Below, piece by piece: positions 52,501 through 61,100 of a stretch of 64,000 nucleotides of DNA. The stretch lies in contig JAZRVF010000023.1 of the NCBI GenBank assembly GCA_045599005.1, positions 1-64,000 on the forward strand. Reading direction: 5' to 3'. The notes beneath the pieces were generated by a model, which was given only the letters and a program-made list of their open reading frames with translations, did no database searches and was not told the origin of the DNA. Both the position numbers and the translations under genes were made by a program. This DNA comes from Treponema_I sp045599005 (lineage in GTDB: Bacteria > Spirochaetota > Spirochaetia > Treponematales > Treponemataceae). Numbering within the stretch: the first letter of the stretch is position 1; each line of letters starts with the position of its first letter.

Positions 52501-53694
52501 ACAATTCCGGACAATGCTGTTTTCACTTCCGACAAAGTTTTCCAGGAATGTTCCAAGCTTAAAACAGTTACGATTGGAGCAAAAGTTGACAAACTTGTAC
52601 AGTGTTTCCAGGGCTGTACCAGTCTTGAAACAGTTACAATAAATGGAACAGAGAGCGATTGGTTCTGCGTTACAAAAGAAGAAGAATTACATGTATACAA
52701 TCAGACTGTTGAACCCATATCTTCTGCAGATATGGAATCGAAGGTTAATAAAGAAAATGCAACATACCGCGATGGTAAGTATTACCGTAATTCCACATTA
52801 GAAGATGTTCTTTCAAAAACCGTAAGTACCATGAATTCCCTGAGTCAAACTCAATATAATAGTTCAACCAGATATACCACCATGAACCTGACCATCAGTG
52901 TTCCGTTCACCAGTTGGGAAACGGACCTTGTATCACTTAAAAATATCTCTTATGCAAACGGAAGCACATCTACTACAGCCATTGACTTAAGTGGCTCTAC
53001 CGACAACAGCCCTGAAAAGAAGATTCCTGATGAATTTATGAAAGGTAAAGAATGGCTTTCTTCATTCAAAATGCCACAGGGAACCACTACCATTGGTAAG
53101 CAGGCGTTCTTTGGAAAAGACGACAACAGTAATCATGTTGACAGTTGTTTTACGGAATTCGTTTTCAACGATGATATTACTACCATTGAAGAAGAAGCAT
53201 TCCTAGGTTCCTATCTGAAAGGACGACTGACTTTACCGCATACAATTACCGGAATAGGGGCAAAGGCCTTCTGCCGTACCATGACCCTGACCGTTACCTT
53301 TGAAGATTCAGAGGAGTGGAATCTGAGTTCAATACCTGATTACTGTTTCTTCAGAAGCGGAAACGATGCTTCATTACCACTTTATATTCCGGCATCCGTT
53401 AATTTAATTGGAAAGAATGCCTTTGTTGAATCACTGCTTGATGGGCGCGAAATCAGTTTGGGTGACGCTACTTCAAATTGGACCGAAACATTTACAAATT
53501 ACGATGAAACCTCTGTGTCAACTGATATCTCTGCAGATGATTTGAAAAATAAACTGCGCCTTGTAAAACAGGATTTTGGAAATAACACCTCTGAAAATGA
53601 CCACGCTGTTCTTTGGAATGACGTTTATTCTTCAGACCATGGTGGTGGTCTTGAAGGCAAAATCAAATCTTATCTTTGGACAAAAAAGAATTAA
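49582..53694 (+). CDS. Large BspA-like leucine-rich-repeat surface lipoprotein
   Basis: A 1370-residue lipoprotein: signal ending VFVSC (Cys near 23), an N-terminal beta-rich region (30-290), an InlB-type repeat segment near 300-365 (WWDGETLAQGG, ITLYPLWI), then BspA-type LRR_5 repeats near 470-740, 840-1040 and 1120-1300. Repeats follow the pattern SVTTIGANAFNGCTALETV of about 23 residues. Two non-LRR spacers (VKAAPAEAIKESDLVSMVEL and SKTVSTMNSLSQTQYN) separate the blocks. Relatives bind host matrix or mediate coaggregation. AGAGGGG precedes the ATG. Confidence 0.9.
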   Translation: MKSSHKISRFLILAAFVAVFVSCNGFFNKPDNPKQNKAEAGFTYVRILTESQSAARTVMPQDYNPTAETLTNYKLTTTFKAGNSEVEDAENSYSGLTYDGLTGIQLKLRNDKEYAFTLTAEYKGSSWSGTDTWSFAAPKEMLVFVLSQSMEGTGTLSLNADVSAAGISTSIKTVKIWISDERSIDRNVQSPAKIFNYSEANPCPEHIEYSEDVNPCGKRWMLMEITDNYDLTTVVGPELAYVYPNETTSWTPVIEVLNKKYKITFSREGFEVNNKTGRADKDVKITADLVPGAEFPEPYVQGIYEATRDLPNYDNELEIQDLFLPPTGYIFYRWWDGETLAQGGNPKGYEGGLPINGGTYTDDITLYPLWIKNGYIYNYSTKEEIEAYITAQSQDETYDIISIDFPEEFESSAVWNATISALNNSSLNQSDKKVSLNLSHLDIDWLEENVWFDRESPDESTTFASIAGTDEEPNTWLSVITLPQSRSKIPAYAFYNCTALESISIPTNYTEIGAKAFYNCSVMTTVNFNESSTFNPSKIQAIGDSAFIGTAITAISIPNSVTTIGANAFNGCTALETVTLANASALATIGESAFENTSITQIFLRAKVATIGDSAFKNCTKLANVSINSAAPLTSIGANAFEGCAFTEVTIPNSVTTIGDSAFSGCTSLAKVTIDSTASKLKTIGQSAFEGCAFTTISLPSTITTLGGRAFAGNSNLRNDFFTQLGTDWWYHYDDSNKELSAYSPGEVKFILNGESSEIPSTLVKAAPAEAIKESDLVSMVELKTMESGHFNLAFSGEIASVSDLAPLQNLTVGAEGATIGLDLSQVTITGTGSDLELPEKFFAGYSEGSYSSNSIIYDDSNSLNPIGKVLKSISLPEGLESLGSYAIGCCPKLETVVIPKSVKSLGRNSIGYNNSLKSISFEENSCLKNLYALALAYTPSLEKVGTGTTSVLPESLENVYQQVFLYSGITEITIPDNAVFTSDKVFQECSKLKTVTIGAKVDKLVQCFQGCTSLETVTINGTESDWFCVTKEEELHVYNQTVEPISSADMESKVNKENATYRDGKYYRNSTLEDVLSKTVSTMNSLSQTQYNSSTRYTTMNLTISVPFTSWETDLVSLKNISYANGSTSTTAIDLSGSTDNSPEKKIPDEFMKGKEWLSSFKMPQGTTTIGKQAFFGKDDNSNHVDSCFTEFVFNDDITTIEEEAFLGSYLKGRLTLPHTITGIGAKAFCRTMTLTVTFEDSEEWNLSSIPDYCFFRSGNDASLPLYIPASVNLIGKNAFVESLLDGREISLGDATSNWTETFTNYDETSVSTDISADDLKNKLRLVKQDFGNNTSENDHAVLWNDVYSSDHGGGLEGKIKSYLWTKKN

Positions 53695-53764
53695 TTTTCT
53701 TGAAATTTGCCGGCCTTTCTGTAGCTCATTTTCAATGATCAGGGTGACATGATGTTGTGCACAG

Positions 53765-53880
53765 GAGGGGGCGTTGCGGGGGCAAAAGGATCCTTCGACA
53801 AAGAAACTTTGTTTCTTATTGCTCAGGATGACAAAGGTTCGGCCCCCGCACGGTGGGTAGCGGAAGACAAGTCAAAGTGG
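53765..53880 (+). repeat. GGGCGTTGCGGG repeat with a nested TGTCATCC repeat
   Basis: GGGGGCGTTGCGGGGGC (53767 onward) and GCCCCCGCACGGTGGGTAGCGG (split here across 53842-53863) form the arms of the same element seen at 2134-2217. Between them lies an inverted TGTCATCCTGAGC...GTCGAAGGATCC unit with its own hairpin (AAGAAAC/GTTTCTT). The remainder up to 53960 is a run of short inverted repeats (AAAGCTTGCTTTGGCTTTTG). Confidence 0.6.
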
Positions 53881-53966
53881 AGCAAGAGACAAAGCTTGCT
53901 TTGGCTTTTGTGGAGCGACTCTTGGCTGGAGCGTAGGGCGGTTGTCCGCCCTTCCAGGAATTTGGC

Positions 53967-53993
53967 AAAAAAAACCGACCTTCAAAAGGCCGG
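53967..53993 (-). terminator. Intrinsic terminator of the cysteine-hydrolase gene
   Basis: Minus strand: CCGGCCTT-TTG-AAGGTCGG (one G:T pair) followed by eight T, placed 22 bp after the stop of the leftward gene. Confidence 0.85.
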
Positions 53994-54015
53994 CTGTTAT
54001 TCATTGAATGAAAAA

Positions 54016-54804
54016 TCAGAAGAAGACGTCTGTGGAAGCCATGAACTGCATGCCTTTTGACTTGTATTCATGGACAAAATCTTCACCGACACCTTCAAAA
54101 CCGCTGACATTTGAAGTGCAGTCGGTGAGAAGGGTCATTCTGTAAACAGGCAGATAAACGGACAGGTCACGGATTGTATTTGCAACACAGTGAGAAAGTG
54201 CTTCGCCGGCAATGAAAATGCGGTCAGGCTGTTTGAGGCTGTCAATCAGGGAAAAGTTTGTTCTGGTTGCCGGGTCTGAGGGATCCGGAACTTCTGCCTG
54301 GACTGCGCTGTAATGCTCAGTAAAAGGATTTGTAGCTTTGTGGACAAAATCAACATTGGTGCCGCAACGGCCGATCTGCCACTTGAGCAGAGAATTCATT
54401 ACGCCGTCTTCAACACATCCGCCCCAGGTACCGATAAGGCAATGAGGCGGCCAAATGGTAAGAACATAGCGACCGCGGTTTTCCAATGAAAGAAGATATT
54501 CCTCTGCAAGGCGGGTATACTTGGACTGTGCAGGCTGATATTTTTTGTCTGCAAAATCCTGATAAGTAATGATTGTATAAGGATCAGGATTTTTTCCCTC
54601 TGAATCAATCCAGAAATAGGGATGTGCAATATGAAAACAGGGATGGCTGTCTAAAGTAACATGAATCTCATCAATCTGATCACTGTGAGAATCGATAAAA
54701 GCGGCCAAACGGAGACAGTCTTCCTGAGCACCCGGCACAAACAAAGATCCCTTGGGGGAACAAAAATCATTCTGAGGATCAATAATCAACAGCACATTAC
54801 TCAT
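54016..54804 (-). CDS. Nicotinamidase-like cysteine hydrolase
   Basis: A 262-residue isochorismatase-fold protein. LLIIDPQNDFCSPKGSL near residue 5 is the nicotinamidase first block with the catalytic Asp, HVTLDSHPCFHIAHP near 48 fits the metal-binding D-x-H...H pattern, and GEALSHCVANTIRDL near 198 contains the nucleophilic Cys. It is longer than E. coli PncA, with extra loops near 70-110. Nicotinamide deamidation to nicotinate is the best guess; other amides are possible. A leaderless promoter and a terminator show that it is a single-gene unit. Confidence 0.85.
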   Translation of the reverse strand: MSNVLLIIDPQNDFCSPKGSLFVPGAQEDCLRLAAFIDSHSDQIDEIHVTLDSHPCFHIAHPYFWIDSEGKNPDPYTIITYQDFADKKYQPAQSKYTRLAEEYLLSLENRGRYVLTIWPPHCLIGTWGGCVEDGVMNSLLKWQIGRCGTNVDFVHKATNPFTEHYSAVQAEVPDPSDPATRTNFSLIDSLKQPDRIFIAGEALSHCVANTIRDLSVYLPVYRMTLLTDCTSNVSGFEGVGEDFVHEYKSKGMQFMASTDVFF

Positions 54805-54840
54805 AATATTATTTTACCTATAATTAAAGTTACAAGTCAA
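54805..54840 (-). promoter_or_regulatory. Leaderless sigma-70 promoter of the cysteine-hydrolase gene
   Basis: Minus strand: TTGACT (54840-54835), 18-bp spacer, TAAAAT (54816-54811), six bases AATATT, ATG at 54804. The predicted +1 is the A of the ATG; no Shine-Dalgarno sequence. Confidence 0.7.
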
Positions 54841-54888
54841 TAGAAACTGCATGACAGAAAAAATCAGGCTCTTCCGAAAAATCGTATC

Positions 54889-54922
54889 TTGAAACAAAGA
54901 AAAAAAACGTTATACTGACCTC
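54889..54922 (+). promoter_or_regulatory. Leaderless sigma-70 promoter of the phosphohexomutase gene
   Basis: TTGAAA (54889-54894), 16-bp A-rich spacer, TATACT (54911-54916), six bases GACCTC, ATG at 54923. The predicted +1 is the start codon; no ribosome site. Confidence 0.75.
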
Positions 54923-56776
54923 ATGGACAATAAAATTCAGACTGTTTTATCTACAATGATTTTGTCAGCTTCAGGCTGGCGCGGAATTTTTGCCGAATCA
55001 GGCACGGAAGAAGATCACAGCACACACATTGACGCGGCTCACAAGGAAATTTCGTTTCTTATGGGAAGTGTTTATGCTGAATTCATAAAAAAATCATCAG
55101 AAGAACCGCTGACTCTGGTTGTGGGTACTGACGCAAGACCTACAGGACCGGAAATTGCGGAAGAAATCATCAAAGCATTGCTTTCATTCGGGATTCAGGT
55201 TGAATATACAGGGATTACTGCAGCACCGGAAATCATGGCTTATGCACGCCAGAAAGACGGATTTGTTTATATTTCTGCAAGTCATAATCCCATAGGTTAC
55301 AACGGAATAAAATTCGGAAGGAATGACGGAGGTGTTATTCCCGGAACAGACGCTGCAGAGCTTAAAGACATGCTTTTTGCATTGGCAAAAGACAATCAGG
55401 AACAGTTCATAAAAGAGCATGAAAAATCAGTTTCTGAAAGCGCTTTAAAATCAGTTTACGAAAATCAGGCTAAAGTGAAGAAACAGGCTTTGGATGCTTA
55501 CAGAGTTTTTTCACGCCGGGTAATTGCAAATGAGACGGAGGAATCAAAACAGCAGGTTCTTTTTGATGAGATAAAAGCAAGCACTGCTGTGAAGCCCTTT
55601 GGCGTTGTCTGTGACATGAACGGAAGTGCAAGAGCAGATTCAATTGACAAAGATTTTTTCGCTTCTACAGGAATCAGTTTTTATGCAATCAACAACAAGG
55701 CCGGAAACATTGTGCACACAATCATTCCTGAACCGGAGAACCTTGTTTACTGTGCGGAAGAAATGGCGGCCCTTCACGAAGGCAAAGGTGTTTCTGCTTC
55801 CGGTGTGCAGTCTCATGTAACTTTGGGATATATGCCTGACTGTGACGGTGACCGTGGAAACATTGTCTACTGGAATGAGTCAGAGAAAAAAGCCCGTGTC
55901 CTTAAAGCCCAGGAAGTTTTTGCGCTGTCTGCAATGGCAGAACTTGCATTCCTGGATTACCAGGGAATTTCAAAGGACAATGCGAGACTTGCAATTGCAG
56001 TGAATGATCCTACTTCAATGCGTATTGAAGAAATTGCGGCCTGCTTTGGTGCAAAGGTTTTCAGAGCGGAAGTTGGTGAAGCAAATGTTGTAAACTGTGC
56101 TCGTGAAGCAAGAGAAAAGGGCTACACTGTGAGAATTCTTGGGGAAGGCTCCAACGGCGGAAACATCACTTATCCCGCTGCGGTAAGGGATCCGCTGAAC
56201 AGTCTTTATGCGCTGATAAAACTTCTTGTTCTTCGTGACACATGCAACTGTGACGGTTCCATCGGAAAGAAGGGGCTTTTTCACCGCTGGTGTTCTTTGA
56301 GCGGAAATGAAGCGGCTTACAAAGACAGTTTCACACTGGACGATGTAATCAGCACTTTGCCGGTTTACACTACAACGGGAGTTTCCGAAGACAGGGCGAT
56401 TCTTAAGATCAAGAGTACAAGTCACGCAGAACTGAAAGCAGGTTACCAGAAAGTTTTTGAGACGGAATGGGCAGCAAAGAAAGATTACCTGGCTGAGAAA
56501 TACGGTTTTGCATCTTACAGAGCTGTCTGTAACAACGGAACAAAACAGTTTGATGACATTACCGATTTCTCTGTATCTGGAAAAGGCGGCCTGAAGATAA
56601 TTTTCCTGGACAAAGACAGAAATCAGAATGCCTTCATCTGGATGCGTGGAAGCGGAACAGAACCTGTATTCCGCGTGATGTGTGACGTCAAGGGAGATAA
56701 ACCCGAAGCAGAGAAAGAACTGCTTGCATGGCACACGGAGATGATCCGGAAAGCGGACAGCAAAACCGCTGACTGA
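54923..56776 (+). CDS. Phosphoglucomutase/phosphomannomutase-family enzyme
   Basis: A 617-residue alpha-D-phosphohexomutase. SGWRGIFAESG near 17 is the N-terminal substrate loop, YISASHNPIGYNGIKF near 116 has the phospho-serine (Ser 120), YMPDCDGDRGN near 303 is the metal loop, GEGSNGG near 400 the sugar-binding loop and WMRGSGTEPVFRV near 570 the phosphate-binding loop. It interconverts hexose 1- and 6-phosphates for glycan or glycogen metabolism. Inserts near 170-205 and 430-470 make it longer than the typical 550 residues. Confidence 0.93.
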   Translation: MDNKIQTVLSTMILSASGWRGIFAESGTEEDHSTHIDAAHKEISFLMGSVYAEFIKKSSEEPLTLVVGTDARPTGPEIAEEIIKALLSFGIQVEYTGITAAPEIMAYARQKDGFVYISASHNPIGYNGIKFGRNDGGVIPGTDAAELKDMLFALAKDNQEQFIKEHEKSVSESALKSVYENQAKVKKQALDAYRVFSRRVIANETEESKQQVLFDEIKASTAVKPFGVVCDMNGSARADSIDKDFFASTGISFYAINNKAGNIVHTIIPEPENLVYCAEEMAALHEGKGVSASGVQSHVTLGYMPDCDGDRGNIVYWNESEKKARVLKAQEVFALSAMAELAFLDYQGISKDNARLAIAVNDPTSMRIEEIAACFGAKVFRAEVGEANVVNCAREAREKGYTVRILGEGSNGGNITYPAAVRDPLNSLYALIKLLVLRDTCNCDGSIGKKGLFHRWCSLSGNEAAYKDSFTLDDVISTLPVYTTTGVSEDRAILKIKSTSHAELKAGYQKVFETEWAAKKDYLAEKYGFASYRAVCNNGTKQFDDITDFSVSGKGGLKIIFLDKDRNQNAFIWMRGSGTEPVFRVMCDVKGDKPEAEKELLAWHTEMIRKADSKTAD

Positions 56777-56795
56777 AAAGTTTCCGTAAAAGCGG

Positions 56796-57197
56796 TTAAC
56801 GGGCTAAAGACAGAAAAAACAGAATCAGTCCGATAAGGATTCCTGCCGTAAGAAGATAAATCCAGAGCGGCAGCGAATCCTCTTTTTTTACAGCTGAGGC
56901 GGACATAGCAGCCCCCTGAAAATACCTTACCGGCTGGCTTCTGGGAAAAAATCTTGAGAAAGCGATTTTCTTTTTGGGTTCTGGTGACGGAACTGTCTTA
57001 GGTTTCTGAGGACTGCCGCTGAATGCATAACCACAGGCTGGGCAGCCGTCTTTGAATTCTGACTGATCGCCGGTTTTTCCGCAGGCAGGGCATCTTACAG
57101 AAAGAAAGAAATGTCCGCATTTTCTGCAGAAGCGGGCATTCCTTGGCACTTCTGAATCACAATATTCACAGAAAAACTTTGCTTCTTTGTCACTCAT
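56796..57197 (-). CDS. Double zinc-ribbon, tail-anchored membrane protein
   Basis: A 133-residue protein. Two zinc ribbons occupy residues 9-65: FCEYCDSEVPRNARFCRKCG and CPACGKTGDQSEFKDGCPAC. A basic, Pro/Ser-rich linker follows, and one C-terminal helix (LWIYLLTAGILIGLILFF) anchors it in the membrane with the ribbons in the cytoplasm. It starts three bases after the stop of the exported-protein gene, so the two form an operon. Function unknown. Confidence 0.78.
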   Translation of the reverse strand: MSDKEAKFFCEYCDSEVPRNARFCRKCGHFFLSVRCPACGKTGDQSEFKDGCPACGYAFSGSPQKPKTVPSPEPKKKIAFSRFFPRSQPVRYFQGAAMSASAVKKEDSLPLWIYLLTAGILIGLILFFLSLAR

Positions 57198-57199
57198 TT

Positions 57200-58165
57200 T
57201 TATTCTGTTCCGATATTTGTAACTTCATAGCGGTAAATCTGCCAGATTCCGTCACGCTGTCTAAGATAGTAGACATACTGCTTGACCTGTTTAAAAGTGT
57301 CTTCATTGAACCATTCACGGACAGTGACTGAACCCTCTGTCTGGGTATATTCAGTTTTGTCGATGATAAAGGATTCCGGCAGCGAGACAATCTCGTTGTC
57401 AATGCGGTTCTGCATCAGATCAGATCTGTAGCTGGAAAGCATACGTTTTCTTTCATCAGCGGAAGCAGTGCGGTATTTGCGTTCACGGACATCATCATTC
57501 ATCAGCATCTGTTCCAGATCCATGTAAAGGAAGAAATGATCCCACAGATTACGCTGGCGGGCAATGATTGTCTGCTCAATCACTTTGTCAGGAGATATGG
57601 CTTCCGGAATCAGGATTTCCGCAGTTGATACGGCAACAGGCAATACGGAAGATGTCACACCTGCATAAGGCCGAATATCAAGGCTCAGCTGATTGGAAGA
57701 AATTGCCAGAGATTTTGATTTGTACAGCTCAGGATAAAGTTTTACAGAAATGTAATAAACCCCAGAAGAATCAATCGAAAGATAATCCCTGATGTTTTCC
57801 ACAAAAGAATATTCTTCGCCGCTTTCAAGAGCAATCTCACGGAAATAAACTGTTCTGCTTGTAGAGCGTTTCTCCGTCAGTTCTCTGTTGGCAGGCAGCG
57901 AAAGCCCTTTGACAGTTTTGCCGTTCACATCAATGCTGAACATTCTGTCATCAGACAGCTTGAACCGGAAAGTTGAAGTTGTGTTGTTGCTTATTGAAAC
58001 TTTTACGAAAATCGGATTGTCATCAATATCGTCGGTATAATAAATCGTTTTGTCATAGAATTTGATCGATACATCAATTCCGTTATAATTTGTCTGGCCA
58101 AACAATGCCGACTGTGCAAAAAATGTTAAAATGGCTATAATACAGAAAATCGAACGTTTCACCAT
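57200..58165 (-). CDS. Exported protein of unknown function
   Basis: A 321-residue protein with a cleavable signal peptide (IFCIIAILTFFAQSALFGQ). Residues 25-170 look like an immunoglobulin-like beta domain (VKVSISNNTTSTFRFKLSDD, EEYSFVENIRDYLSI). Residues 225-320 are helical then strand-rich and end in a fold like an NTF2-type tail (VREWFNEDTFKQVKQYVYYLR). No family name is certain. AAGGAG lies three bases before ATG 58165 and six before GTG 58162; either may be used. It is divergent from mfd with only 32 bp between the starts. Confidence 0.7.
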   Translation of the reverse strand: MVKRSIFCIIAILTFFAQSALFGQTNYNGIDVSIKFYDKTIYYTDDIDDNPIFVKVSISNNTTSTFRFKLSDDRMFSIDVNGKTVKGLSLPANRELTEKRSTSRTVYFREIALESGEEYSFVENIRDYLSIDSSGVYYISVKLYPELYKSKSLAISSNQLSLDIRPYAGVTSSVLPVAVSTAEILIPEAISPDKVIEQTIIARQRNLWDHFFLYMDLEQMLMNDDVRERKYRTASADERKRMLSSYRSDLMQNRIDNEIVSLPESFIIDKTEYTQTEGSVTVREWFNEDTFKQVKQYVYYLRQRDGIWQIYRYEVTNIGTE

Positions 58166-58197
58166 AAACTCCTTATCTTGATTATCGGACAATTGAC

Positions 58198-61100
58198 ATG
58201 AATACCTTAAAAACTTCTTCCCTAGATACAATGCTTGATTCCTGGCCGGCACTTCAGGATCTCTGCACACAGCTTGATCCTGAATCGGGAATTTTTCCGC
58301 GGGAAATCGAGGGAATTAAAAACGGACTGAACGGATTTTTCTTTAAAAAATTTGTTTCTGAACATCCGGGAGACATTGTTGTTGTTGTTCCTACAGAAAA
58401 AGACTGCACAGACCTGAGTCTTGACCTGGCCGGAGCAGGTTTTGAGGGGCAGATTCACATTCTTCCCTGGTGGGGAACAGTTCCTTACAGACCCGTTGCA
58501 AAGGGAAGCGTGACTTTCGGCGAACGTGCCGCATTTCTTTCCAAACTTGCCACCAGAAGCACAGAATCCAGGATTTTCATTGTCCATCAGCGTGCACTCC
58601 AGACACCGGTTCCTCCTGCAGATTATGAGAAATCACTGCTTTTTTCAATCAAGAAGGGGTCCGATTTTGATCCGGTGAAAATTTCGGAAATGCTTACCGC
58701 CACAGGTTACATAAGGGTTCCACGTGTCACTGTAAAAGGTGAGTTTGCGCTCCGCGGTGAAGTTCTTGACATTTTTATGCCCGGTGAAGAATCGCCGCAC
58801 AGGGTTGTCTTTGATTTTGACACAATTGACCAGATAAAAACTTTTGACATTGAGACACAGGTTTCAAAGGAAAACCTTGACCAGCTGACTTTATATCCCA
58901 TGAAGGAAGTGGTGTGGACTGAGGAACTGGTTTCTGCACTTGAGCCTAAACTGGAGCCGATTTTTTCACCGGTTCTTGGACAGGATGAGTCAGGTCAGAT
59001 TCCAGTAAGAGATGTTGAGGACTTCAAAGACAGATGCACAACAATGATAACAGAGCTTTCTGTCAATGGAGAGACTGAGGGCGAGGAGCTTTTTTACCCC
59101 CTGGCCTTTGACAGGCAGAGCACAGTCCTTGATTACATTGATGAGAAGGTCCCGGTTTTTTTTCTGGACTATGACAGGCTGGACAATGCGGAGGAAAGCT
59201 TTGACCGTGAGTATCTGGGCCTTTACAGACAGGCAAGGCAGGAAAGACCGGTTCCGGCGCCGAATGTTGTCTTCATGCACTTCAAGGACGTTATTGAGAA
59301 ACATGAGAAACGTGTTCTTTTCCGCACGATCTCAGGCTCTGACATAACCGGTGCGCCAAGAATCAGGATTGACTGTGATGCGCCCCACAGTTACTTCGGA
59401 AACATTGCCTACCTTAAGGAATCCCTTGGAGGCCTTGTCCGTAACAGCTGGAACATTTTTATTTTTGCAGAGTCTGAAAATCAGGCTTTGAGAATCAATG
59501 AGCTGCTCAGGAACCTGACTCATCCTACATGGGATGACGTAAAAGAACTTGAGGACGCAGGAAAAGAGTCTGACAGAGAAGACAAGAAAGAGAAAAACTG
59601 GCTGAAAAATGACGCACCTGTCTTTAAGGATTCAAAACAGGATCTTGAGGATCTAAAGACTTTCGGTACAGGAGTAAAGAGGAATCCCGGTCAGAACAGA
59701 CCGAAAATCTCAAAAAACGCGGTCCTGAGCACAGGAAGTGCAGCAGTCAGAAAAGAGCCGCCTGTTCCTCATGTTTTTGTTCTTCCGAAAGCAATTTCAG
59801 GCGGTTTCGGAATCAGTGAGCTGAAAGTCCTTGTGATCCAGGAAAACGAGATTTTCGGCCGCCGTGTCCATACGCCTCAATCAGTAAAGAAAGCAAAAAG
59901 TTCGGTGATCGACACCTTTGTTGAACTGAATCCCGGGGACTATGTGGTCCATGTGAACCACGGAATAGGGCGCTTTTTAGGCATTGAGCGCGTAAGGGCA
60001 ATGGGCAACGAAAGGGATTACATAAAGCTGGAATACGCTGATGAAGAAACAGTTTTTATTCCCATTGAGCAGGTGAACCTTGTCCAGCGTTACATCGGAA
60101 ATGAAGGGGACGCGCCCCGTCTTGACCGGATCGGCAGCAAATCCTGGGAAAACCGCAAGAACAAAGTTAAGAAATCAGTGGAAGATCTTGCGGAAAAACT
60201 GATCGGCATTTATTCAAAAAGAAAAGCGGCAAGAGGTTTTGCTTTTCCAAAGGACACCGAATGGCAGACAGCTTTTGAAGCCGCTTTCCCGTATACAGAA
60301 ACTGATGACCAGATCACGGTTGCCAACGAAATCAAGGCAGACATGGAGAAACCTGTTCCCATGGACCGGCTTGTCTGTGGTGATGTTGGTTACGGAAAGA
60401 CAGAGATGGCAATGCGTGCGGCTTTTAAGGCGGTGATGGGCGGTAAACAGGTGGCTTTTCTTGCGCCGACAACGCTTCTTGCTGAACAGCATTACGAATC
60501 AATGAAAAACAGGTTTGAGAACTTCCCGGTTAAAGTTGCCCAGCTCTCACGTTTTGTGCCGCCGGCTGAACAGAAGAAAACCCTTGAGAAACTTTCACAG
60601 GGCGGAATAGACATTCTTGTGGGGACCCACAGGATCATTCAGAAAGATGTTAAGTTCAAGGATCTGGGTCTGATGATCATTGATGAGGAGCAGCGTTTCG
60701 GAGTAAAAGACAAGGAAAAACTAAAGGAAATGAAGACAAACATTGACTGTCTTGCAATGAGCGCAACACCGATTCCGCGCACTCTGCACATGAGCCTGCT
60801 GAAAATCCGTGACATGAGTCTGCTTACAACGCCTCCGCACAACCGCATTCCAATTGAGACTGTGATTGACAGTTATAACGATGACCGGATCGCGGCTGCC
60901 ATACGCCGTGAGGTGGAGCGTGGGGGACAGGTTTTCTATCTGCATAACAGGGTTGAGAGTCTTGAGGAGATCCGGCTGAAACTGCAGAGTCTTGTTCCGG
61001 AGATGATCATTGAGACAGCCCACGGACAGATGACAAGCAATGAGCTTGATGACATTTTCCGCCGTTTCAAACTGGGCGGATTCCATGTTCTTGTGGCAAC

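Noticed and set aside
58166..58197. Leaderless promoter for mfd of the same type as the others
   Set aside because: The 32-bp gap to the divergent gene has TATCGG-like and GACAAT-like hexamers, but none with a proper -35 at 16-18 bp; evidence insufficient.
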